NCBI RefSeq assembly: GCF_024679245.1
Contig: NC_090187.1
Location: forward strand, 4,614,909 to 4,678,908
Direction of reading: 5' to 3'
Source: Pseudorasbora parva
Taxonomy: Eukaryota; Chordata; Actinopteri; Cypriniformes; Gobionidae
DNA length: 64,000 nt
Shown in pieces: positions 24,753-40,859 of the stretch; within the stretch, counting starts at the first letter, position 1, and the number at the start of each line of letters is the position of its first letter. The translations under genes and the position numbers were made by a program. Under the pieces are notes generated by a model that worked only from the letters and a program-made list of their open reading frames with translations, searched no databases and was not told the origin of the DNA.

Positions 24753-26643
24753 CCGTCTCCTCATAACAGGTGAAGATCACTGAGGTGGAGACCAACAGGC
24801 CAGAGGTGCATGTGTTGGTAAAGCTGAGTGATAAGTTTGTTGGCCGGGCATGGCAGGCTGAATACAGGTTAAGAGAAACCTGAAGCAGAGAAGGAATAGG
24901 AAAAACACAATCTTTACTGAGAGGCCTTAGCGTAGTACCACATAAGCAGACTGAATGATCTGGCGATGAGTAGCTGAAGAACCAGGGTTTAAACACTGCA
25001 ATGAGAAGATTTGAAGCAGGTGAGTCACATTCAGCAATCAGAGGAGTGCCATGCCCCAGGATCTCACAGGCTGCGTTCCACTCCAGTTTTAGATGAGCAC
25101 TTGCAAACTTCCCTAAGCACTTCAGCTCGGGGGAATCCCTGCCACCATTTTGAAGTGTGTTCCACTTCGTGAAGTTTATATGGACAGACACTCGCTCCCT
25201 CGGTACTTCATATGTATACTTCACGCAGCTTCATACACTGAAAAAAAGGTGTGTTGGATTTAATCAGGTACATCGATTCCACGTGAATCAATTAAGTTAA
25301 ACAAACGTAATAGTTCACATATCTTCAACATCATGGAATGAAGTAATTTTTAAGTAACCCAATTGAGTAGTCGCAAAATGATGTTAATATAGTTCCCTAG
25401 CCTGACGTGGTCATACTCAATTCTAGTCAGAATATGAATTGCCCGACCTAAAAATGTTGTGGGCGGGGCTAAGTTCGGCTGGCATCCAGGCTAATAGTTC
25501 CCTAACAACAGTGGTATGCACAGGGGGGCTAGAGACCCTTCCTCTTTAATCAAATCACAAGCTTCTGTTTTTGTGATCAATTGACGGAGTAATAAGACTG
25601 TAGCTTTCATTCTGTTAGTCAGCAATAGCCCATAATGAACATGCCAAGTGCTATGAAATGCTCTTTAATGACATGTGCTGTCTCAGTCCGCAATCGCTCC
25701 GCTCTTCTCCACTATGGTAACCCAGTATAATTTTAATGGTTCTAATTATTCCAACATAATTAAACATTAAACACTATTAAACAATATGAAGTCTCCCCCT
25801 TATCTAATTTTGCCCAAAAAACACATAAAATAACACTTAAGTTCAACAATTGTACTCTTCTCGTCAAGTCCCAAGCAAAGCATGCTGGGAACTACAGTTT
25901 CAGCAAAAATCATGTTCAAGTACCTGTTTGGTTCACGTTTACCCCAAACAATGTAATCTAGTAGATTGCACATTTAAAAGAATTACATTAATCGAAAGCA
26001 AAGAATTCCCATTTAGAAAAGAAACACAATTGTGTTGTGTAGATCGCAAATAATATGATTATGTAAATTGGACAATGTGTATTTTTCTTTTTTTCAGGGC
26101 ACGAAGACCCCAGCAAACAGAGAGTGCCCGAATGACTTATTTCATTGGAGGCAACGAGATCTGCATGAATACTTCTCTGTTTCGTATGGGGCGAGTTTCC
26201 ATAAACAGCAACGTTTATCATTTTGTGATCATTCTAAGAACACGTACACATTATGTTTAGACCTTCCCACACCTACCTATTTAGAGGAGTAAATTAGTCA
26301 TTTTAATTGTAATCGTTAGCGTCATATCACTTGCCAAATATCTCTAATGGGCTTTTAGATGGCAATGTTAGCATCTGCTATCCTTTATTATTAATAGTAT
26401 GCGGTCTGATTTTTCCTGTTGTGTCTGTCGTTGCTATGCAACCATGCAGCTTTACAGGGGGTATGGCTTATCTAAATGAGATGTAAATGAGCCCTATTGT
26501 CACTCCCAGCAGGTGAGAACAGGTGAGAACTGCACAACCTTTAGAGGCCGTTTTCTCCCTTGTAAACTTTTCTAAATGCTTACCTTTAAATGGCCACAAC
26601 TTCTCCAAATATTATCAGATTTCCATGTATTTTAAATGCTTAA
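24753..26643. other. Mixed repeat remnants, no gene established
   Basis: It includes repeat-like pieces (GGCTGCGTTCCACTCCAG, AGGTGAGAACAGGTGAGAAC). An open segment follows a strong pyrimidine tract and CAG at 26097 and runs about 50 codons in two frames on the + strand. It has no clear donor or family resemblance, so I do not call it an exon. Confidence 0.35.
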
Positions 26644-26955
26644 AGGGGGGGTGAAATGCTGTTTCATGCATACTGATCTTTTTACACTGTTAAAGACTTG
26701 GAATCCCATAATAAACATAGACAAAGTTTCAAAAGTTAAGGTGGACGTTTGATGGGAGGATAACTTCCGGTTAGTCATAAGTTTCGGCAAGTTTTTTTCG
26801 ATCATGGGTCCACTTGATGTTAAAAGGTCGGAATTTCCTTACCGGAAGAGCGTGAGAGAGAGAGAGAGAGAGAGTGCGAAAGCAACAGCCTACGCCCATC
26901 AAAGCGGGGCTCGTAGGCTGCGCTGCACAGGTGATGTGACTTCAAGAAATTAACA

Positions 26956-27224
26956 ATGTCACCAAAAAAAGTGCGTTTTTGGTTGCCAGACCAAGACAGT
27001 CCTGTACAGATTGCCAAAAAAAACCCGCGTTAAGGCAACAGTGGATGTAATTTGCTTTTCCGGATCAGCAACTGAGTTGCGCGAATGTTTATATCTGTTC
27101 GCTGCATTTCGGTGCCGACTGTTTCATAAACAAGGCCCAGCTCGACGCCGGATTTTCCGATCGCCTAATGCTGAATGATGGAGCAGTCCCAACGATAAAG
27201 GTCCCAACGTTAGAACCGCAGGCG
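26956..27224 (+). pseudogene. THAP-domain first exon of transposase-type gene (copy 1)
   Basis: ATG TCA CCA starts a THAP zinc-finger exon. The copy is damaged: an A too many after MSPKK shifts the frame at the first zinc cysteines, and later indels shift it again. Read across shifts, later landmarks of the domain are visible (LSCANVYICSLHF supplies C-x2-H, then DAGFSDR and DGAVPTIKV, an AVP-type end). The exon ends at a GTGAGT donor. THAP fingers bind transposon ends in P-element-like and Kolobok-type transposases. Catalytic exons are absent. Confidence 0.7.
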
Positions 27225-27676
27225 GTGAGTAAGACTGCTTCAAATGTCTGTGTTTTTGCCTATGCTCATCAAGTAGCCCAAACATGATCACGTATAGTTA
27301 ATTGATCAATGGAGCATGCGATGTGTAGTGCGTGTACATTTGTTTAGCTGGCCACTATATGTGTAACTTTATGTTTGTGTATTGTAAAAGCACTCCAAAC
27401 AACAATACACAAAGGGGGGGGAAATATGTTGAACTAAATAAGCGCGCTTCCTCATTCAAATGCGCTACTATTCCATGTCTTTCTATGTAAACACTAGCCT
27501 GCCGTGCAAAACCATGTCTACGCAAACCACGCGTAAACACACACACACACACGTGCACAACTGCACTTCCCACATGTACACCTTCAAAGACAAAAATACG
27601 ACGATATAATTCAAGTATAAATATGTAAATAACACAAATCGCTAAGCATATTATATAGTTAGTGTATAACTTGTAC

Positions 27677-27777
27677 CACATAGAGACGTCCTGCTCTAGT
27701 CGTTTTTCCTGTTCAACTGCAGCCTCTGGGTCTGATTCCGGATCATAGATGTATGGCTGTATCTGATTAAAAGCCAT
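27677..27777 (-). pseudogene. First exon of a P2X7-tail-like gene (copy 1)
   Basis: On the minus strand, ATG at 27777 reads MAFNQIQPYIYDPESDPEAA, VEQEKRLEQDVSM, then stops two bases into a codon at a GT donor (TG|GTACAA). Fish proteins annotated as P2X purinoceptor 7-like have this kind of acidic N terminus followed by DVSxW-C-x-CGxC, the zinc-binding module of the P2X7 cytoplasmic tail. The splice falls where the WC-x-C part would begin. Downstream exons are not in this element. Identification rests on memory of N-terminal sequence only. Confidence 0.5.
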
Positions 27778-28064
27778 ATTTTTTTTTTGAATAAAGTTTT
27801 TTCCCGCTGTTAGGGATGACACAGCTTTACGACGCACTCGACTCAACCCAATAACAGCGGCACGCACACGTCATTTTTTAGCTCCGCTCACACGATACGC
27901 CCCCACCCGCTCGGCTTTTTTCGGAAAGACTCGGAACAGCGCATCTTTCTTATATAATTATAAAAAAAATAAAGACTTTTCGGAGATATGCAGGATGCAA
28001 TGCTACTCTATAGGTACTCAAGATTGACATGACACTGACTGAAACTGAGTGTTTCACCCCCCCT

Positions 28065-29830
28065 TTAATGATAAAACATCAAACTGACTAAGAAAACTGC
28101 CTATTGTAAATCATATGAAACATTACATTCAAACAACTATAGGCCTATTGACTGTATTTTCTTTCTGTTTGGCATATATTCACATAGCCCGCATGTATTT
28201 TTGCACACTTCCTTCTTTCAATCTCATTTCTCTTGTCTCATGTGACACTTCAGATGATGAAGATCACATTTTGTGACCCAAATTAAAGCACATTTCACCG
28301 TCTGTAGAGCTGCCTAATTATGCATCAGCTATAAAGTCAAATGGAGAAGTTAATGGGATGTTATATTTAACAGCCTTTCTGCATGATCCTCCTTTTAAAA
28401 ACCTACACGCCAACAAAGCTCACTTCTCAGCTGCATGCTTTTGTGGCTTCTCGAGAGTAAATGAATGCAACTCTGTCAGATGTGGGAAATACAGTTGCTC
28501 ATTGAGTTCAGCGGGTCGGCTTCTTTCAAATCTTACGTTTCTAAAGATTAATGGCTCAGTTTAAATGAGCTGTCACCAGAGACCTGTGGCCCAATTGTGG
28601 AAAGTACATTGAAATTTTCACCCTAATTATACTTTTTGAGGTTAGTGACTGATGGGAAAGGGTGTGGAAGGAAAGCTGCATTACAGAAAACTTGGCAAAA
28701 AACATTTGCTACAAACTTTTTTATTATTGTATTATATCTAGATACAGTACGTCCAGCAGCACAAGCATCAAGTAAAACGTACATTTTAATGTAAGTAAAA
28801 TGAATTCCTGCACACCTTGAATGCATGATATGAGTACCTTATAATTAGTTTACAAAAGAATATCTCAATATCAATATCGAATATCAAAAAAAAGAAAAAA
28901 AAAAAATTGTGTAGTAAAAAATATATTTGTTGTGTTTGTCCATGCGTGTCAAGTTCATGGATTTGTTTTACCATTTGACAGCCTGAAATAATTACTTTTT
29001 CTTCTTTCTTTTTTTACTTATTATTATATTTATTTATTATTATTATCTTGTGCAAAAACTTTTGCATGGATTTCATGTTAAATGACCTAAAGTTTAAAAA
29101 TGAATTTACATTTGCAAAAAATATTATAATATAAATATAAAGGAGCAGATATGTATTTCAATTAATCATAAAATGGCCCTGATATGTCACTAGACATTAA
29201 GAAATCATGTTACTGTCAAATACTTACTATCACTGACAACAGTAGTCCGGCCAGGATATTGTAATTTAAAAGTTGTTGCAGCCCTCAACTGATGTTGACA
29301 TGTTGTGTTTTGGTCTGAAGCTCCGCCCTCCACCTATCTACCAATCACAAAGTCAGTAGTGTTTGGGCATCCGGGTTGCCAGATCTGCTCTAGATAGCAC
29401 AGCTGCAGATCTACAAATGTTCCTGCTGATCCTGCAGCCAATCTGGCAACCTCAAATCAGGGGGAGGGGTATACACTGCTCTACAGTCATTTGAAAGTGA
29501 CTGCAGTACCAGTTTTGACGACAATCTTACATACACTTCCTTTAATTGTTGGTGTTTGGGAATAAATGCTCCATCATCTGGCTCTGTTCATTTCAGTGGC
29601 ATGATATTGTATGACCTTTGTTACATTATTTATACACAGAAAGAAAAAAAAAAGAATTTTTTGAACAATGAATTTACCCCAAAAAAGCATTAATGTTGTG
29701 TTTTTTTGGTGTTTTTTTTTTTTTGTCACTCAAAAATATATTCCAATTAATTCCATATGGTTTCTAGAAGAAAACGGCCTTTAATTTCATAGCCTTGAAG
29801 TTCGCTGCACCTGAAGCAGACACGCATGCG
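28065..29830. other. Intergenic, partly unique; possible regulatory sequence
   Basis: 28250-28600 is unique-looking, moderate-GC DNA with TAATTATGCATCAGC and similar homeodomain-type words. 29315-29545 resembles the end of a diverged repeat (ends ACACTTCCTTTAAT). The rest is AT-rich with poly(A)/(T) runs. No exon found. Confidence 0.3.
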
Positions 29831-30133
29831 CGTCGGTGAGCGCAGCATGACACTCTCCTTTAATTGTCCCAGTAATCCCGAGAGCGGCGGATGGATAGAG
29901 TGTTCTCCTCTGAACCGCTGATGAAGGAGTCAGCAGAGCACCACACCACCGTTTCATCACTTATTATCCCGCTATGGACTTAAAAAATATGCAGTTTCCT
30001 CTTTGCAGCGCGAGCTCTAATCTAGAGAGCTCTGAGTGACAGCTGCACTACTAGAAATTTATCCCCGGTTTCTGCTCAGTTCATCCCAGAACTAAAGGAG
30101 ATACAGGCACGGAAATACAGTAGTTTTGGATAG
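29825..30133 (+). promoter_or_regulatory. Candidate promoter and 5' UTR of an unidentified gene
   Basis: Composition changes to higher GC, with GCATGCGCG (an NRF1-like palindrome) at about 29824-29834, followed by GAGCGGCGGATGG and unique sequence up to an ATG that is directly preceded by an in-frame stop. No TATA box. The combination suits a vertebrate promoter with a 5' UTR of roughly 200-300 bp, but this is inference. Confidence 0.35.
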
Positions 30134-30261
30134 ATGGCGTTTGGACACCTTATACCGCAGCTGAGGCTGGAGGAGGACAGTTTGCTGAAGAACACTCTGA
30201 GACCCTTCACACATGTGCAGAAACACGGCAGCTCACCTGGGAAGAGCAGAAAACCGCACAG
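30134..30261 (+). CDS. Candidate first coding exon, unidentified gene
   Basis: ATG at 30134 follows an in-frame TAG at 30131-30133 and opens 42 codons: MAFGHLIPQLRLEEDSLLKN, TLRPFTHVQKHGSSPGKSRK, then PH and two bases of a split codon before a strong CACAG|GTAAGA donor. The peptide is basic, with a leucine/acid-rich start and no signal peptide or membrane segment. I do not recognise it. The continuation would lie on the + strand beyond 30262; I could not find a matching phase-2 exon within the window, so the next intron would be longer than 33 kb, or the call is wrong. The Kozak context is weak at -3 (T) but has G at +4. Confidence 0.4.
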
Positions 30262-30368
30262 GTAAGACACGACACACGACTGGATACACAGAAAAACGGT
30301 TATACATCACTGCTGCGAATAGTAACTTAATATTAATTCAAAATAACAATTGAATAACATCATTGTAA

Positions 30369-30418
<50 letters not shown>
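30369..30418. repeat. (AAT)n microsatellite
   Basis: About 17 copies of AAT/TAA. Confidence 0.95.
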
Positions 30419-30419
<1 letters not shown>

Positions 30420-30806
30420 GCTTTATGACTACTCTGCTCATGCCTGCAAATTATGGTTGTCAATAAAACACTATGCAGTAGAGTAGAGAGTGTAACATTA
30501 GATGTGATAATCCATTCAAATTTAATAGAGCGCAGCTTTTAGGCCTCTTTATGACATTTTATATATTTGCCCACAGAACAGCAATAACTAGGACCCAATC
30601 TGCTCTTTCAGGGAGTAATGGCAAGTTCATACCTGGCCTTTCTGTATATGGAGTGTAAAAGCAAAGGTCACCTGGAGGATCCGTATACCGGTCAACAAAG
30701 CCATTGTGACAGCAACTGTGTAATCCACAGACTCACCGTCAATCCAACCTGTATAACGTTATTTCTTCCGTGGAACGCAAAAAAGAAAAAAAGATATTTT
30801 AAAGTA

Positions 30807-31360
30807 CAGTACTGTGCAAAAGTCTTAGGTATGTTAGTATTTTCAACCCCCCCAAAATGTTTTTAAAAATGCTGGAAAGTGATAATGCTTTCAAAAATAA
30901 TGTCATAAACAGACTTTGTTTATGAATGAACTCCTAATAACTAAATCAAATCAGTGTTTGGTGTGACCACCCTTTGCGTTTTAAACAGCTTTTGTCCCGG
31001 TACACTTGCTCATAGTTTTTCAGGGAGCTTTGCAGGAGGGTTTCTTCAAGAGTCTTGGAGATGTTGTTGCAGTTCTTGTGGATTTTGTCTCAGTTTTTCC
31101 AGTGTCTTCATGTAATCACAGACGGACTCGATGATGGCGAGATTAAATCTCCGTGTGGATCAAAAAGATTTTGTCACACTCCTTCTGCATACAAAAATCT
31201 CACTGGAATGGATGATTACAATTAATGGCTAAATACATGTTTGAAAAAGTAAACTGATATTACCTACTGACACACTATTGCAAAATATAAAAATAACTGG
31301 CCTAAAAAATTTTTTGGGGGGTGAAAATACTAACGTGCCTAAGATTTTTGCACAGTACTG
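30807..31360. mobile_element. Tc1/mariner-type inverted-repeat element (CAGTACTGTGCAAAAGTC ends)
   Basis: Terminal repeats CAGTACTGTGCAAAAGTCTT and its inverted counterpart are flanked by TA on both sides (30805-30806, 31361-31362) and extend about 40 bp (to GTTAGTATTTTCA). Internal GTGTTTGGTGTGACCACC is a word I associate with decayed fish mariner-like elements. No intact transposase; 554 bp. Confidence 0.85.
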
Positions 31361-31392
31361 TATGTTTAAACAGTTTTTGGCCATAGTGACAC

Positions 31393-31460
31393 ACTTGATA
31401 AGCTTCCACATCTTTAAAACAACAAAGTGGTTGTTTTAAAGATGTGGAAGCTTATCAAGT
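31393..31460. repeat. Perfect 31-bp inverted repeat with 6-base loop
   Basis: Arms 31393-31423 (ACTTGATAAGCTTCCACATC and on to ACAAC) and 31430-31460 are exact reverse complements around AAAGTG. No larger terminal repeats flank it. It could be a very young foldback, a template-switch product, or a hairpin RNA gene. Confidence 0.9.
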
Positions 31461-31746
31461 ATATTATTGTAGATGTTACTATCGCACAACCCTAGAAGAG
31501 AGTCCACATTAATACATCCTTGCACATTGATATGCTACACAGTGATTTTATGTAACTGTTATTTACATTATAGTAATTGACTGATCGTAAGTGCCTTTCA
31601 TGCCAACGTTTACAGGCACAGCACTTTGTGGAGTAAAGCAGTTTTGAAAATGGGGTTAACAAACACAGACCAGCTCTGCTGTTTTTGATTTACCTATCTA
31701 ATTACTTAAGGCCAAAGTGCTTCCATTGTAAGTTTAGTTCGCTGCC

Positions 31747-31868
<122 letters not shown>

Positions 31869-32185
31869 TGTAGACATTTCCTTTCTATATTTTGTACCAC
31901 AAAGCATCTCATATCGGTTAGCAAGCAGGAAGCCAATAGTAAAACAAGAAAGACTTGGAGAACTATTCTTTTGATCATCGAAATTTGATCATTTAAAGTT
32001 AAAGTTAGCATTAGATGAATGTCGCAATAATCTTTTCTTCTGACATTTCCGAATGAAGTGGCTTCTTGAACAAGAACAAATGTAGGGCAGGACTTGATTT
32101 TGTCATCTTCACATGGCATATTTCAATATATGAATGATATTTAGGTAAATTATGACAGAATTTTTGGCCAGTGCTCTGTGTGTTT

Positions 32186-33052
32186 TTAAATGTCCAAATC
32201 CATATGTCTCACCCAAAAATGATAATTTACTCATCCTCAAGCCATCTTAGGTGTGTATGACTTTCTTCCTTCACCAATACACAATCCGAGTTATATATAT
32301 AAAACAAATCTGGCTCTTCCAAGCTAATGGGAGTGAATACTGATGGAGATTTTAAAGGACATCCATCCATTCATCATAAAAGTTATCCAGAAGTTTCTAG
32401 GGTTATTAAAGGTAATCTGAAGCGAAGCGATGCATTTTAGGTTCTGGTTCTGGTAATGGCTTCATTGCTGGCTTCTGGTAATGGCCATATGTCAGTCAAG
32501 TCTAGTTCAGGTTCGAAGGGTAACCTCTGACCCATGTATGACCTATTGACGAATGTGGAAATGCAGAGGATAGAGCAAAACAAAACACAGGTCACAAATT
32601 AGAGTGGGAGGAGCTTGAGTTTGTTGCCCAGCCCTATTAGTTTGAACCATGAGAGGTGTCTACTCTCAACTGAGCTTACTCTACCCCTACAGCTTACGTC
32701 ATACGTCAGGTCAGAGGTCACTCTTCCACCGGAATCGTGTTAAATGTTACCGGAAACCAGATATTTTTCTCACAAAAATGCATTGGTTCGCTTTAGAAGG
32801 CCTTTATCTTTATTAACACCCTGGAGCTGTATAGATTACTTTTATGATGAACTGATGAGCTTTTTGGGGGCTACAAAATCTTTAAAAAGTTACTATTCAC
32901 TCCCATTATAAAGCTTTGGAAGAGCAAGGATATTGTTTAATATAACTCTGATAGTGTTTGGCTGAAAGAAGAATGTCATATAAACCTAGCATGACTTGAG
33001 GGTGAGTAAATCATGGGATCATGTTCATTTTTGGGTGAACTAGCCATTTAAA
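32186..33052. mobile_element. Foldback element of the TTCACCCAAAAATG type
   Basis: The left arm has TCACCCAAAAATGATAATTT, ACTCATCCTCAAGCCATC and AATCCGAGTTATAT; the right arm has the reverse (ATATAACTCTGATAGTG, GACTTGAGGGTGAGTAAATC, TTTTTGGGTGAACTAG). Length about 865 bp. It is the same family as the larger element at 48207-50876, which has clear TTAA flanks; here the ends are diverged. Confidence 0.75.
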
Positions 33053-34214
33053 TACCCATGGAAATTGTTATTAATGTTATATCATATTCAGTTCTTTCTG
33101 AGATCAGTGTTATAATTATGTTGTTTTGGCTGTATGATTTGTTGGGTGCATTATACTCTCTGAATCCTTAATAATGATACATGATTCCAGTCATCTGCTG
33201 CAGGCCTCTATAATTATCCAATTTAAGCCTCAGTTCGAGATTGCAGGGCCGAATTAATGTGTTTGTGTGAAGTTTGGGAGCTGAAGGAAAGTGTTTAGGT
33301 GGTCCTGTAGCATCAGGGCCTTGGATTTAATGCGGGTGGCCGGTTGAGAGAAACCAAAATGACTAAGCTAAATATAGTTAAAAGATTGCACAGGCACTTC
33401 TTAATTTGTTTCAGGATGTAAATTCCAGGTGAACAAGTAAAGCTAGATGTGTACAGAAATAGATTTCTTAGCTGAGGGCTGAGGATTTTGAAGGGCACCT
33501 TTGTTCAAGCACAGTGAAGAGAGATATGAGAGACTAATAACTCCCTCCTCATACTTAATAAAAGCAGCCTGTCCCTAGATAATTTCAAATCCCATAACCA
33601 ATATTGTTAAGCCTCTTTGCCATCGCGATTCCCGTAATAGAGAAGAGAATTCTTCAGAGACACTTTGGCTCATCAGCACCCTTAGTTTATTCTCATTTCT
33701 ATTCCAGGTCCTTCTGAGGCTTAAACGTCTCCTCTACTTTTCACTCATTCTCAGTTTTTTTTTGCTTTTGTTTTTTGTTTTGCCGCACAGTAATTGGTTT
33801 TAATTTTAAAGCAAAAGCTCTATAGGTGACTCTTACGAAGAGAGCACTCATTACTGGGTTAATGATATGCTGGTCTCAGATGGCTCTATTCTTGTTTTCT
33901 TAATACATATTGCACATAAAAATGTCAATTCCAACAGTTCCGATCTGATTGGCTGGGCTGGAGACAAAAAAGCATGGTTCTGAGTTTTTAATTTGACATA
34001 ATGAACACTTGAATATGAAGTAGTAAATGGATTTGCCAACTTTCCAGGCCAGTGAATCAAAAGACGATGAGCTCGAGTCAAACACATACAGTTCGACCAA
34101 TGTAATCCAGTTCATGAAAAAATGAGCTTTTATTTTTTATTAGTAAATCAAAATCCAACAAAATCCTTTTATGAGCTGTTTTTTGTTAGTGAATCCAAAA
34201 GGCTACATCGTAAA
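33053..34214. other. Unique-looking intergenic sequence
   Basis: 33180-33300 has TATAATTATCCAATTTAAG and GCCGAATTAATGTG words in unique context and could be conserved regulatory DNA. No exon is convincing. Open frames on the minus strand near 33.9-34.1 kb have no family resemblance. Confidence 0.3.
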
Positions 34215-34475
34215 TCATACTTTCTTACTATATAGTAGGTGAAAAACAGTATTCGACAAAGGATGTCCGAATTCACAGTACTCCTAAAAGAGCAGGCAAT
34301 ACCCGGATGACCTACTACTTCTGGCGAGATTCTGAAGTGTGCATACAATGGAGATTACTATCCCATGAGATAAAGGATTTGTGAATGGCAGTGACACCAC
34401 ACATCTGACGCTGTTAGGCCATACTATATAGATCAAACTAAATAGAACATACTTTCTAATTGGCCTTGAATTAAT
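34215..34475. mobile_element. MITE with CATACTTTCTTACTATATAG end
   Basis: CATACTTTCTTACTATATAG at the left returns as CCATACTATATAGATCAA...CATACTTTCTAA at the right. Its middle (GTCCGAATTCACAGTACTCC, TACTACTTCTGGCGAGA) is the uninterrupted version of the DNA that flanks the insertion at 46616-52286. Confidence 0.6.
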
Positions 34476-34518
34476 TACTCATACAAATGAACTACCTAAT
34501 CAAGAGATTATGCAATTT

Positions 34519-34838
34519 CAAAAACACAAACCGTTCTCATGAACAACTCGATAGTACACGAGCACGAGAGTCCAACTAACGAACATATTACAATTATGAC
34601 CAGATTAGAGTTATAGCGATCCCAAAACACAAACCATTCTCATGAACAACTCGATAGTACACGAGCACGAGAGTCCAACTAACGAACATATTACAATTAT
34701 GACCAGATTAGAGTTATAGCGATCCCAAAACACAAACCATTCTCATGAACAACTCGATAGAACACAAGCCAGTGCCATTAGCTAGACACAAGACAGTCCA
34801 GCTAATGACATATTACAATTATGACCGGATAAGGGTTA
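34519..34838. repeat. 103-bp tandem repeat, three copies
   Basis: ACACAAACCRTTCTCATGAA recurs at 34524, 34627 and 34730. Units 1 and 2 are almost identical, including GTACACGAGCACGAGAGTCC; the third is diverged. It lies inside a repeat whose right end (TTAGCCCACCTTTAA near 35230) carries a TTAA-type terminus. Confidence 0.85.
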
Positions 34839-38111
<3,273 letters not shown>

Positions 38112-38230
38112 GCCAATGACTAGATCTTCTTTTCTAGAAGTCTTCTGTTATGATGGTGATGGTCTTGTGGGCTGGAGCAAATGGTTATATGGGGTTCACA
38201 GCATTAACTGAATTATTGGAAAGTAAGAGA

Positions 38231-39835
<1,605 letters not shown>

Positions 39836-39858
39836 TACACTATATTGTGAAAAGTTTG
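39836..39858. mobile_element. Orphan terminal repeat of the Tc1-like element
   Basis: ATACACTATATTGTGAAAAG is the exact reverse complement of the right end of the Tc1 remnant at 22121-22140. No transposase follows, so this is a terminal fragment, possibly cut by the next element. Confidence 0.8.
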
Positions 39859-39865
39859 TGAAAAA

Positions 39866-40720
39866 CCCTCGTTCCCTGAAGGAAGGGAATGGAGACGTTA
39901 CGTCATTACTGACTAAATGGGGTTTTTGCTGCCTTCAATCTAAATCAAAATGATCCAATGACATGAAACTGTCATGGGTCTGCGGAATTTGCCCCATGCG
40001 CCCCACTGTGTGGGTATAAACGACATTGCATAGCAGTCATGCATTTATGTTACATGCTGAGGTGCCGAGGCCGACCACCCCGACCATACCAGCAGTACAG
40101 CAGATGTGACATGGGGACGTAACGTCTCTGTTTCCTTCATTCAGAGAATGAGGTTACATACGTAACCAAGACGGTCCCTTTCAGTCAATACACTTTAGTG
40201 AGACTTACGTTAGTACTGACGGTCCCAGTCTAATCACGCCAGCACCTGACCTGAGCACCCTGCCTCTGAGTTTAACATGACGAGGGGCCAGCTCAGCTAC
40301 CAAGGTATACTGGCATATCCCAATTGGAGAAATACAATCACAGTGCCTGTCCGTAGGGAGGACGTAGAAATACACGTATGACCCACATATGGGCTGCATA
40401 CGAAAGAACCTGGAGTGTCCAGCCGCAGGTGGAAAAAGTTTTTTAATCCCAGGGGTGGCAAGGTCTTGCCATGGGAAGACACAAGCTCAAGGAGACTTAC
40501 CGTGGAGAATACACATGTGAAGGTTGTCCTGCGTGGGAACCGTGCACACGGGCACCTAGCCTGACATGAAGGCTGCGACCATTTGGGCATGCACTCTGGT
40601 GCCGGCATCAACAGTGCTGGAGGAACTCAGGGCCTTCGGGGAGGCTCACCTGAGTGAATAAGCACACGTATCCAGTCCGTGGAGTGGAATGGCGCAGCAA
40701 GCAACCGGCAACCTCCCCCA
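39866..40720. mobile_element. Repeat with CCTCGTTCCCTGAAGG inverted segments
   Basis: CCTCGTTCCCTGAAGGAAGG...GGAGACGTTACGTC (39868-39905) is inverted at 40116-40153 (GACGTAACGTCTCTG...GAGAATGAGG). The sequence from 40155 to 40720 is GC-richer and resembles internal parts of a known type of fish repeat. Superfamily uncertain. Confidence 0.5.
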
Positions 40721-40859
40721 GTTTCTGTTAAAGCCAATACGGAAGTAATTTAAACTGCATTTCATTGACTGGTCAGGTTCCAGAAAGGAGCAGAATCTCA
40801 TTGAACCCCATGTTAAAATTCCCAACTTTACTGCAGAAAAAAACCTGCCTGGTACATAT

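Larger units (their letters stand above)
26644..28064 (+). mobile_element. TTAA element with THAP and P2X7-tail-like first exons (copy 1)
   Basis: TTAA at 26640-26643 and 28065-28068 flanks inverted termini AGGGGGGGTGAAA. The left end leads into + strand exon 26956-27224 (THAP domain), the right end into - strand exon 27677-27777. The two face each other, with a short middle lacking the rest of either gene. The copy is therefore an internal-deletion derivative that keeps both presumed promoters and first exons. TTAA target, AGG ends and a THAP-type DNA-binding domain fit the Kolobok superfamily as I know it. Copies 2 and 3 are at 44810-46013 and 55478-62600 (the last inverted). Confidence 0.8.

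Noticed and set aside
26097..26250. Exon after a strong pyrimidine tract at 26.1 kb
   Set aside because: Two frames are open but there is no donor, and neighbouring words are repeat-derived.
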